NCBI RefSeq assembly: GCF_032854445.1
Contig: NC_088302.1
Span: 44,430,645-44,494,644 of the forward strand
Origin: Liolophura sinensis
Taxonomy: Eukaryota; Mollusca; Polyplacophora; Chitonida; Chitonidae
Direction of reading: 5' to 3'
DNA length: 64,000 bases
Each line of letters opens with the position of its first letter. Positions within the stretch are counted from its first letter, which is position 1. Of the stretch, positions 32,528-45,144 are shown piece by piece. The translations under genes were made by a program, and so were the position numbers. Below the pieces are notes generated by a model. The model was given only the letters and a program-made list of their open reading frames with translations. It made no database searches and was not told where the DNA came from.

Positions 32528-34425
32528 TCCTGTTATCTCCTGACTATACTGTGTTTATGTTAGTAAGTTGACCCCGTTATCTCCTGACTATACTGTGTTT
32601 ACGTGTTAGTAAGTTGATCCTGTTATCTCCCGAGTATACCTTGTTTATGTGTTAGTGAGGTTATCCTGTTATCACCTGCCTCTACTGTGTTTACGTGTTA
32701 GTAAGTTGATCCTGTTATCTCCTGACTATACTGTGTTTATGTTAGTAAGTTGATCCTGCTATCTCCTGACTATACTGTGTGTTAGTAAGTTGATCCTGTG
32801 CTCTCCTGAGTATACCAAGTTTACGTGTTAGTAAGTTGATCCTATTACCTCCTGACTATACAGTGTTTATGTTAGTAAGTTGATCCTGCTATCTCCTGAC
32901 TATACTGTGTTTACGTGTTAGTAATTTGATCCTGTTATCACCTGAGTATACCGTGTTTATGTGTTAGAAAGTTGATCCTGTTGTCTCCTGAGTATACCAG
33001 GTTTACGTGTTATTAAGGTTATCCTATTATCACCTGGCTCTACTGTGTTTACGTGTTAGTATCCTGTTATCTCCTGACTATACTGTGTTAATGTGTTAGT
33101 AAGTTGATCCTGTTATCACCTGAGTGTACCGTGTTTACGTGTTAGAAAGCTGATCCTGTTATCTCCTGAGTATACCGTGTTTACGTGTTAGTAAGTTGAT
33201 CCGGCTATCTCCTGACTATACTGTGTTTATGTTAGTAAGCTGATCCGGCTATCTCCTGAGTGTACCAAGTTTACGTGTTAGTAAGTTGATCCTGTTATCA
33301 CCTGAGTATACCAGGTTTACGTGTTAGTAAGGTTATCCTATTATCACCTGGCTCTACTGTGTTTACGTGTTAGTAAGTTGATCCTGTTATCTCCTGAGTA
33401 TACCAAGTTTACGTGTTAGTAAGGTTATTCTATTATCACCTGCCTCTACTGTGTTTACGTGTTAGTAAGTTGATCCTGTTGTCTCCTGAGTATACCAGGT
33501 TTACGTGTTAGTAAGTTGATCCTGTTATCACCTGGCTCTACTGTGTTTACGTGTTAGTAAGTTGATCCTGTTATCATCTGAGTATACCGTGTTTACGTGT
33601 TAGAAAGCGGATCCTGTGCTCTCCTGAGTATACCAGGTTTACGTGTTAGTAAGTTGGTCCTGTTATCTCCTGACTATACTGTTTATTTTAGTAAGTTGAT
33701 CCCGCTATCTCCTGACTATACTGTGTTTACGTGTTAGTAAATTGATCCTGTTATCACCTGAGTGTACCGTGTTTATGTGTTAGAAAGCTGATCAAGTTGT
33801 CTCCTGAGTATATCAGGTTTACGTGTTAATAAATTGATCCTGTTATCACCTGACTCTACTGTGTTTATGTTAGTAAGTTAACCCCTTTTCTTCTGACTAT
33901 ACTGTGTTTACGTGTTAGTATGTTGATTTCGTTATCGCCTGAGTATACCGTGTTTATGTGTTAGAAAGTTGATCCTGTTGTCTCCTGAGTACACCAAGTT
34001 TACGTGTTAGTAAGGTTATCCTATTATCACCTGTCTCTACTGTGTTTACGTGTTAGTAAGTTGATCCCGTTATCTCCTGACTATACTGTGTTTATGTGTT
34101 AGTAAGTTGATCCTGTTATCACCTGAGTGTACCGTGTTTACGTGTTAGAAAGCTAATCCTATTGTCTCCTGAGTATACCGCGTTTACGTGTTAGTAAGTT
34201 GATCCTGTTATCTCCTGACTATACTGTGTTTATGTGTTAGCAAGTTGATCCTGTTATCACCTGAGTGTACCGTGTTTATGTATTAGAAAGCTGATCTTGT
34301 TGTCTCCTGAGTATACCAGGTTTACATGATAATTTATTGATCCTGTTACCACCTGACTCTACTGTGTTTATGTGTTAGTAGGTTGATGCTGTTATCTCCT
34401 GACTGTAATGCATATACACCTCTTT
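32500..34425. repeat. 46-bp minisatellite overlapping the CD225 stop codon
   Basis: The unit contains gttagtaagttgatcctgtt, atctcctgactatactgtgt and ttacgt. There are about 41 units by length. Two types interleave (gactatactgtg and gagtataccgtg/ccagg), giving a higher-order pattern. The first unit, tttatattagtaaaatgatc onward, is the end of the coding region (Phe-Ile-Leu-Val-Lys-stop), so the array begins inside the gene and forms the presumed 3' UTR. Confidence 0.92.
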
Positions 34426-34429
34426 CAGG

Positions 34430-34985
34430 GTGAACTAGTTAGGCCTAACTAACTCAGCGAAAGTTGGAGAAGTTCGAGATCGAAGTACTTTTTCCCGTAT
34501 AGGTAAAGAATAATAAACGGCCCACTGCATCATGACTGGCCAAATATGTTTGGGAACCTTTAGGAGTTTTAATTTAGCGATCACCTGTCTTGCTGTGCTG
34601 TGCACAAATGGCACCTCTTATGTTAGGAACTTCAGACGTTTACAAACGCTCACCACCGCAATTTTCACGATGGTTTGTCTCCTCTAAATAACTTTCATGT
34701 GAAATTTTTTCAGATACCCACGTTATACTAGGCCTAAATGTAATCCAAAATAGTTGCCTAGCATTGATGACAGGCCACATGATACAGTAGAACGTTTTTA
34801 TCTGTAGTCATCAAAGAGTTCGTACTCGAAATTTAACACTGCAGTGGTAGCTGGGGAGCATCAGAATACCATGATTTAGAAAAAGAAATCACCATCATCA
34901 TCATCGTAGATCATCATGAAGTAGATGACGTAGACAAAATCATTCCGGCATGGAATAAGACAAAATAAATCTGCAGACCATCGGC
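34430..34985. other. Unassigned
   Basis: No gene, repeat family or RNA is evident. Confidence 0.35.
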
Positions 34986-34989
34986 CATC

Positions 34990-35140
34990 GGCCATCCAGC
35001 ACATGCCGATTTCCTCTCCATTCGTACGAGGGAAGGTTTCCCTCGAGCTCTGCCCAGTTTCCTCCCACCATAATGCTGGCCGCCGTCGTATATTTGAAAT
35101 ATTCTTGATGTACGATATAAAACACCAATCAATAACGAAA
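34990..35140 (+). mobile_element. SINE core and tail
   Basis: ccagtttcctcccaccataa, tgctggccgccgtcgtata, and attcttgatgtacgatataa match the SINE 3' half. The tRNA-like head is replaced by unrelated sequence. Confidence 0.8.
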
Positions 35141-36600
35141 TTAATAGATACACTCGTAGAAACAGTCGTAGCAGTCATCAACCATCGTAGATGTTCTGGG
35201 TCAATAACACAAGATCCTTTTTCAAAACAACGAGGAAGTTTGTTAGGCCAAATGGTGTTCTTGGAGTATAAGAATTTGTCAACAAGGTGTTATTTTACTT
35301 AGTTCATGAAACTTGTTAGGCTCATAGATAGGACTAAGGCTACTCGAAACAGAGATTCTTCATACAGGAACCCATGTATCATAACAAATCTTTCCCGTCG
35401 TTAGACCCGTGAAATCAGATCCCATGTCAAGTTCTTCTATTCTGTTTAGTTGGATATCTGTCCAGAAGTCTCAGATTACAGCATGGGCGCATATTCAAAA
35501 ATTTGTACACTACATCAAAGAAAATTATCCACGAATGAAGACTTTTATCGTCTAATTTATCTTTCAAACCCTTTAATATAAATATCTGAGAAAGTAAATG
35601 TCATCATTCATGGATAATTTTCAATATTGTATTTACCCAAAATACACTGATTTGCTCCAGATTTGTGCCGTAAAGCGTAGGGACAAAGAGGCATCATTAT
35701 GATGCCGGGATGCCGGAACAAGAAATTCCCGTGTTCCACCATTATACATGACAAAATGCTGGTCCATTTCCAGTGTTCCTTTTGGAAATGCATATGATGA
35801 CCTACGAAAGGACACTACAGATCGCCTGAGACTCTCTGAATTGTAGCACGCTCAGTTCTCACGTGTTTTGTACACATCACATTAGACTTAAGTCCATGGG
35901 ATCGATTCAACAAAATTAAAATACTCTTTATAATGCCTAGTTTTTGGAACTGAAAGTTTAAATTTGGACACGTTTGTCTGATGATAAATATTGATGAGAT
36001 GGACAAAATTTAAATATCTAAAGCATAATAATAATCTTTAAGATTGTATTTCAAAATATGTCAGAATTGGCTTATTGTGTTCCGTGCTTGACAGCTTAGC
36101 TTTCCGAAGTGCAGATCTGTACTGTTCCATTCACCAACCTGTAACTCGGTCTTTTCGAGTTCCTCAAAAGCTGAAAGTCACGCTGAAGCATTTCTGACTA
36201 AATCACATAATGTGTGTACTGCTGGTATCGGTACACAAAATTACGTGGACGTACATTTTTGCCATAATATTGTGTACCACTAGCACACAGTAGTTTCTAA
36301 ACAGTACATGTATTTACATGGCATCAGATTTTCAGCACTTTGTTCACTGAGTCATTTACAGATAATTTAGTCATATAATGCACGTACACTAGAAAAAGAG
36401 AAGTGTGTATTGGCAATTTAGATATTAAGAACTCATTTGTTCCCCTGGAATAGGGCGCTTACCACAACCCGCAATGAAAATGGCAGTAACCAGAGACCCA
36501 TTTTATAACTGAGGATATATAATGGCATGGTATTAACAATGAAATGAACCATGCCTGATACAGGTTGATAAGATCTTCATGAATAAAACTGCAGAATGTT
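35141..36600. other. Intergenic sequence between convergent CD225 genes
   Basis: AT-rich with no recognised gene, element or RNA. The + and - CD225 genes converge on this stretch. Confidence 0.35.
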
Positions 36601-36602
36601 AA

Positions 36603-36921
36603 GTGGGGTTGATAACGGGTAGATGGCATGTTCACGGGTAGACGATGTTGGCCACGGCTAGATGGAATTGGTCACGGTTAAGTGGCGTTGGTAACGGCTT
36701 AATAGTGCTAGTCACGCCAAGATGGTGTTGGCCAGGGACAGTTTGTGTTTGTCATGGTTAGATGGTTTTGGTCACTGCTAGATGGCTTTAGTCCCCGGTA
36801 GAGAGCTTTGATCACGGCTAGTGGTTTTGGTCATGGGTAGATGATTTTGGTAACGGCCAGATGGCTTTGGTGACGGCTGGAAGGTTTTGGTCACTGCTAG
36901 ATAGTGCTGGTCACGGCCAGA
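36603..36921. repeat. ~21-bp minisatellite overlapping the stop of the minus-strand CD225 gene
   Basis: Units like tagatggttttggtcacggc recur about 15 times with variation. The last one, tagatagtgctggtcacggc at about 36,898-36,917, is the reverse complement of the gene's final codons and stop. The array thus runs from the coding end into the 3' UTR. Confidence 0.8.
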
Positions 36922-39900
36922 ATGACCAGAACTATAACCGTGAAGACACCTAGAATGACACTGGCCACGGAAAAGGCCAGAGCGTTCCTGCCACCAGATC
37001 GAGCTTGCCAGTAGTCTCCGCGACGGGCGTATGTCATCGACTGAAAATACAGTGAAGCATAAACATGGCGTCTACTAATACTGGCATCTCCTTAGCGGCA
37101 AGAAGCTGACACTCTCTTGTGTGGTCTTGTTCGCCTGTATGCCTGTTCGCCATAGCTTAATATCATTATGCTCTAGTATCAGCAAAAGCCACCTTTATCA
37201 GCAAATACCACCTTTAATACCAGCATGAGCCAATACCAGAATCAGCTAATACCAGCATAATCCAATACCGAAATCAGCTAATACAAGCATAAGCCAATAC
37301 CAGAGTTAGCCTTTCACCAACATCAGCAAATACCTGCGCAAGCTTTTGCTAGCATAAGCCATTACCAGCATAAGCCAATACCAAAATAAGCCAATACCAA
37401 AATCAGCTCATACTAACATAAGCCAATACCAGAATCAGCTAATACCAATATAACCCAATACCAAAATCAGGTAATACCAAAATAAGCCAACTCCAAAATC
37501 AGCTAATACCAGCATAAGCCAATACCAACATAAGCCAATACCAACATAAGACAATACCAGAATCAGCTAATGCCAGCATAAGCCAATACCAGCATAAGCC
37601 AATACCAACATGAGCCAATACCAACATAAGCCAATACCAACATAAGTCAATAACAGAATCAGATAATACCAGCATAAGCCAACACCAGAATCAGCTAATA
37701 CCAGCATACGCCAATACCAACATAAGCCAATACCACCATAAGCCAAAACATCAGCATAAGCCAATACCAACATAAGCCAATTCCAACATAAGCCAATACC
37801 ACCATAAGCTAATGCCAGAATCAGTTAATACCAGCATAAGCTAATACCAGAATCAGCTAATGCCAGCATAGGCCAATACCAGAATCAGGTAATACCAATA
37901 GAAGCCAATATCAGAATCAGGTAATACCAATATAAGCCAGTACCAGAATCAGCTAATACCAGCATAAGTCAATACCAGCATAAGCCAATCCCAGCATAAG
38001 CCAATACCAGAATCAACTAATACCAGCATAAGCCTTTACCAACATAAGCCAATACCAACAAAAGACAATACTACCATAAGCCAACACCACCATAAGTCAA
38101 TACCAGCATAAGCCAATCCCAGCATAAGCCAATACCAGAATCAACTAATACCAGCATAAGCCTTTACCAACATAAGCCAATACCAACATAAGACAATACT
38201 ACCATAAGCCAACACCACCATAAGCCAATACCAACATAAGCCAATACCAACATAAGCTGACACCAGAATCAGCTAATACCAGCATAAGCCAATAGCAGCA
38301 TAAGCCAATAGCAGCATAAGCCAATACCAACATAAGCCAATACCAGAATCAGCTAATACCAGCATAAGCTAATACCAGAATCAGCAAATACCAACAGAAG
38401 CCAATAGCAGCATAAGCCAATACCAACATAAGCCAATACCAAAATAAGCCAATACCAGAATCAGCTAATACCAGCATAAACCAATACAAGAATCAGCTTT
38501 TACCAGCATAAGTCAATACCTGGTTCAGCTAATACCAGCATAAGTCAATACCAGAATCAGTTAATTTATTGATTTCATTGGTGTTTTTGGCCGTATTCAA
38601 GAATATTACACTTATACGACGACGGTCAACATTAATGTGCAAGGGGGGAAATCTGATAAGACCTTTAACTAAAGTGCAAGACATTCAGGTCCTCCTAGTT
38701 GGGTGTGGAGATCGTTATGCATTAGCGCAAGCTACATGATTTTGTTATAAAGAATAACATGATGACAAACGCCACTAAAGGCTCTACGTGCTAACAACAT
38801 CGCCTTTCCTCTAGTCTATAACCGGATGAACGATGCTCACCTAACATCTCACTATGACATAATTTGTTGTTCAGCAAAGTGACTTGTCTAATTCATTATC
38901 CATATTATTTAACCGGATCTTAATATTGTATCCTCAATCAACATCACAGATGACAGAGGACTGTAATCTTCGGGTGTTCTTGGGAGTTGCTTCGCTTTTT
39001 GAAGGCTGGAAGAAGTGCAATCGTTTTTTTTTTTTTTTTAGTCTTTCAGAATTCAAAATTTTAAAGTCTTGAACACTAATATTGTTACAGTCCACTTCTC
39101 CAGTACAGTTATATGTTCAATGCTCTTCTTTTTGGCCAATTTCGTGACTAATGAAGCAAGAATTTCGGCTGACAGAATTCAACACCCTGGTGGTTTTATA
39201 TACATATCAAATGTATACCGGACTAAATGAGAGCCAGCTAGAATGTAACATTCTCAAGAGAGTGACCACCTAATCCAAGTGTCTGTTGTTCAGTTTGTCC
39301 TCCCATCATGTTTTCACTATGAGTAATACACAAAATTAACAGTGCTGTTTTTACGAAAGCAAGCATTACTCACAATTTCCATACCTCCGGCGACAAGCGA
39401 ATGCAGTTGGGGACGTCATTGTCATATCTAAACATTTCCCCAATTCTTCATAAAAAGTGTGAGAGAGCAAAAGAAAATGCATCCATGAAATTTTCCCGTA
39501 AGCAACACATTTGTGAGATTTCGTCATGTAGGTTTTATATTAGTTATTATTCTCTTTTATTCTCTATCATATCACGTACTAGTATGCTGTATTTACATAG
39601 CATGCGCAATATTTTTGACCTGCTCCCAATTCCTAAATATATAGTCTTTAAGTATAAAGGAAAACATGACTTATTTTCGCTTCTCACAGCTATGATAATG
39701 ACTGATGCACTGCAGGTCTTATTATTGCAAGAACCTGAAGTCATGTAAGGAAGGAAGACATGTTTCCGGTGGAGCTCTCAGTTCTGTATATGTTTTAGTG
39801 AGATATCTACTGTTGAGATGTTTGTGTGATGCCAGCATTGAGCATTTTTCTGGAATTAGGCCTACATTCTGTGCTGACTATCAACAGAGGGTCTAAAAAG

Positions 39901-42900
39901 TTCTAGTTTCTTTGGGCAAGAGAAATAACCATGAGTCGGCACGCACAAGGCAAATTACCTGAGGGGGCCATTCGGAAAAGGTCACGTAACGCAATGAACA
40001 GCACGGACGAACGTTTCACCAAGCGAGCGTCAACCCATAAAAACAAGCTTAACCCACCTCAGAACTATAGGTAAGAGCTCCACGCCTTCAGGACTGCATT
40101 TTTTCGACAGTTATTGGCCATGCGTTCCTAAATGGTATTATTCCAAAACTAACAGATGCGGTACAACCAGCTATAACAGAAACTGTGAAATCAGCTGTAT
40201 CACAAGTTGTGGAGCAAATTAAAATGGCTAGACTCCAGCCTCTGGAAGTTCTAAGCAAAAGGAATACCGTGCGAATTGTTGTTCTTGAAAAGTAGGTTAA
40301 ATCTTTGAATGACGAGCTCGATGTCCTCCAACAGTACACATGAAAAAATAATGTGAGATTGTTAAACGCTCCGTTAAATGACGAGAGCGACGTTATCAGA
40401 ACGCAGAAAGATTATGTGAAAAAAAGTGTTATGTTTCCTGACAAACTATAGGTGCCATTTGAAGAAGGTAACATTGACATTGCACATGTGCTTGGAAAAG
40501 TGAAAGACAACAAACGCAACGTTATGATGAAAATGAAGATGTATACCTCAAAACTTAAAGTTCTTGCTGTAAAAGGTAAACTTGCCGGGCCTGAAACTAT
40601 CTTGACTGACGACCTCACCAATACACCACACAAATTAGTGAAAAAGCTCATTTTACTACGTGAAGCATGAGAAACCCATTCTTCCTGGACGAGAGACGGG
40701 AAAATATTTCTTCGTGTATTTGAAGACGGCCCCACGAAACGTATTCAAAACGACTCGGACATCAAGCACATCTTGCCAGTTGAGGTGTACCCCTGTAAAA
40801 TGCCAACCCACATTAACTTCTGGTAGGCCTATGCAAGGTGTACCCAGACCTAAGAACATGAAATGTCTTTAAATAAATAATACCATTATTCTATAGTGGT
40901 GGATGTAATACCAAAATCCAGTTTCATTCTATTTACATAGTGTAATATGGCGCTCAGAACATATGGTTCTATGCTCGGGAACTGATCATCTAACACTCAT
41001 GCAGGGAAATTTGTGTTGTGCGTGATCTCACTTATGTGTATATGTGCAATGTGAGCTCACTAAATGTCCTGTGCTAAGTGAAGCGCTTTGAAAGCGAATG
41101 AAAAAACCTGGATGACAAACTCCTATTTGTTAGTTTGTTCAGTTTGTAGCACGCCATATCGAGCTTTTCCTGTGTTATTGGTTATTATTACACCCTTCCT
41201 GTTTCGTTCTTCTTGTAAATCTAGCATGTACTGTTCTTTCACTGTGTTGTAAAAGCCTGTGCGTCATGGGGCGTGTTGCACGCTTTTTGAAACGAAACCG
41301 GTTTAACACTATAACGCACAAAGTAGTGCTTGTATCATTGAGGGAACGACGTGTTCCCGTTATTACGCAATAGAAGTTTTACCCAAATACCCTGCAAGCT
41401 TATTGTCATTCAAAATTTGATACTATAATGCTACTGCTTTTTATGCATGTGCGACCACTCAGTTGGCAGTACTCATAACAAGCCTACATAAAATGTGGAG
41501 TGGACTGGGTTGAGTCCACTTATGGGTTGATACTCTCTCTGTCTCTGTCTTGCAAATCATTATATTTATGGTGTGTTACACATAAGTTAATAAACATTCC
41601 TGAAACACTTTGCCATTTCTTCCGATAGCCCTTAAAAATAATGAATTTTTAAAAAAAAAATAATAATCCCACAAAACTTCTATTTCGACTGTCTGCCACC
41701 CTATATACCTTTCTGCATGTATTTACATATATGTTTTTTTTCCTTTTTTTCATTATTTGTTCATTACATTTTCTTTAACCCCTAACGCTGAAACTAACTC
41801 TGTTTAACCACAAGAATTTCATGAGCCTCTCCAAAGTGCTCGCTATCATGCCTGGGGTGGAGAATGTGTTTACGTATCTCAGAAATTATTGTTTTTTCTC
41901 GTCTATAAGGCCTAGAGAATGACGACATCGAAATGATATGGCTCGAATTCCACGATAAAGCATCTTTGTTGAACTGAAGTTGGAATGTGGGAAGGATAAT
42001 ATAGAAGCAACCAATGACTCTTTCCACGACCATAACATAATTATTACGGGTGATTTAATTGGGCTGAGCTAAATGAAACTGATAGCGTTGACGATTTGTG
42101 TTCCTTAGTATCAAATCTCATAATTAATGCTGCTAAAACACACATTCCTAATCACTATGTCACAATAAACCCCATCGACAAACCTTAAATAACTACCGAT
42201 ATTAAGAACGAAACAAAACTACGAAATAAACTATGTAGGAAAAATCTCGTAAACTACCAATCGAATGTAATTCTAATGTCTACAAAGCTCAGCGTAACCA
42301 TATTAATTCGCTTATCCAGTGCGCCAAACAGTCCTACCAAGATAGTTTGGCAGCTAAATTAGAATCTGGTAACACATCAAAATTCTGGTGGAAACTCTGC
42401 TGGTCTCACTTAAAAACACTTGTGAATCCTCTATAGGCCAATTAAAAAAAATCTGTCAACTCTCACGCATGTGACGATGTCAGTAAAGCTAAATTACTTA
42501 GCGACTACACCGGAACGATTCCGCAACGATTCCGGAACGATTCCCCCTGATCTTCCACTGACAGCAGACCCTCCACTATCTGACATCACCATTGAGCCCG
42601 AAGATATTCTTGGGGGACATACACTTGCTGCCATATCCAAAGCTACAGGACCAGACGGAATTAGCACAAAAATGCTTTTTGAAGCCAGAGATGAAATATC
42701 ACTAATATTATCAATCCTCTTCAATTGTTCTTTAGGTTTGGGTATATTCCCGTCTTTATGGAAATTAATACACGTAACACCCATGCTCAAATCTCGAAAC
42801 AACTACGAAGTGACAAACTATAGACCGATCTGTCTTTTAAGCCGTGTAAGTAAAGTTTTTGAACTACCTTTACTCAAGCATTAGTCGTTATCAGTACGGC

Positions 42901-45070
42901 TTTTAACCCTCGAAATCAACGGTTACACAGCTTCTTCACCTGTATTTTGCTATTGCCAATGTCTTGGATGACGGAAAGGAAGTTTATTTTATATTTTTTG
43001 TCATTTCAAAAACCTTTGGCCGTATTTGGCATAAAGGCATTCTGGCCAAGTTATGTTCTCTTGGAATAAATTCTAAACTCTATACCTTTTTTGCAAGTTA
43101 CCTTGACGAACGGAAACAGCGAGTTATACTGAATGGATTTAGATGTCTGACATGTTAATTTTGATACAGTGTGACATACATATAAACACATATTTTCGAT
43201 CAGATTTATACAAACATACGCAAGTATGCACATCCCAATATACACACGCAAAGATGCATCTTTCATAAAGATGCGTACACAAAATTTACACCGTAAATTT
43301 TGCGTACGGAAAAATTTACACTAGCGTCCGTTTTCATAAAATTCTTATGTATCCATTATGCGTAAATCTCCATGTAAAACTACGGCACCCTCTGGGCTAC
43401 CGTAAAGCCTAATAAACGTGCGTTTTGGCGTAAATTCAACATGGCGAATGTTCTCTTGGCCGGCCTCGCTGAAAGACAAACCATTCGAACAGAACGTGTT
43501 TTTCGTGATCGTACTCACCCTCTGGATGTTTTAAATGATGATGATGTCATCGCTCTATATAGACTTGACAGGCGGTCAACTTTGCAAGTGTTGAACGTCT
43601 TAACACCGGCTTTGGAGAGACCTACTAACCAGAACCATGCAATCCTTGTCGTCCTGCAAGTCCTCACAGCTCTGAGATACTATAGCTCTGGGTCTTTCCA
43701 AAGTTTAGCGAGCGATCTTCATGGGATAAGTGTTCCAAGCACTTCCAGAATCATCGCCAATTTAAATACATATCCCCTTTCAATTTCATTCCCCTCAAAT
43801 CCATGGGTGATTGCAGAGGCCCAGCAGGCCTTATACGAGATTGCAAATTTCCCACACGTAGTCAGCTGCACAGGTGGCACGCAGATTGCCATAAAGTCCC
43901 CAACAAAAGGTGAACATGTGTTTGTGTGTCGCAAAAACTATCATTCACTCAACGTCCAGGCCACAACAGATGCGAGACTTCAGTGGGTATTAAGTCATTC
44001 GCCGACATCAATGCCTTCTACAACTAGGTAAAAAATTCAAAGGGAATAACTTTGAAAGGATATCCCAGAGCGAACACCTGCATAAATCACATAGTTATTA
44101 GACTATTGAACCTTTTCTTGTAAAATGCAGTATTGAATCATTCGGGAGATATTAACTTTTTAAATTTAAAACCTTTATTATAACAGCAAATGTTGTGTGA
44201 CGTCAAACTGTCCCAATTTGATAAATTTTTGTGTGCAGCATCATTTTGTTAAATATTGAGTGGATTGATTACAGAAAGCTGTCGAATACGTGCATGCTGA
44301 ATTTCAACATATTTAGTGATTTCCTGTATTCTAATTGTTGGGTGGTTTTAGGGCTACAATTAACTGTTTCAAACAGTGTCCAGTTTTGATCAAATTAGTA
44401 CAGATACATTTTGCGGCACATGATAGCCTTACAAGTTCTAAAAGTAGTTTGGTTCGCGCATAAGCTTTGCGTAGGTTAATAGCATGCGTGGGTATTCTCT
44501 GAATTTGCCTGTTGAAATTGACTGTGACCCTGCATGCTTTCTTGTTATTTCCTGTAGGTTCACCAGTGTAATATCTAGGTATCCATGGACAGCATATGAC
44601 AGTTTCATATTGAAACAAAGCGACATTTGGTGGAAGTACCAGAATGGTGATTTTGATGGTACCATTGTCTTTGGGTACAGTGGTTATCCTCTGAAACCAT
44701 GGTTAATGGTACCCTTCTTACAGACACATAATGATGCACAGGCCAAGTACAACAAGAGCCACAAAACTACAAAGTGCACTACTGAGAGTTCTTTTGGAGT
44801 AGCTAAGTCCAGGTTTAGGTACGAATAACGTCTGCTTTATCATGATTTTCACAGATAATATACAGCTTCTGCCCATAATACATTTCATACATACAAAGAT
44901 ATGAGTCTACACGATAGTCCGTCTTTAAGACCATCAATCTTGATGTTGGTTCAGCCACGGCTCCACTGGTTTACACTGTGCACACTCGTTTTCAACATGC
45001 ACAGGTAAACCTGCCATAAGTGACACAGAGCACTTTAATGAAATAAATAAACCACCATTCTAAATTCCTG

Positions 45071-45144
<74 letters not shown>

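Noticed and set aside
37567-37773. Minus-strand frame with a repeating GLCWY-type peptide
   Set aside because: It is the 15-bp minisatellite read in frame; period 15 keeps any frame open.
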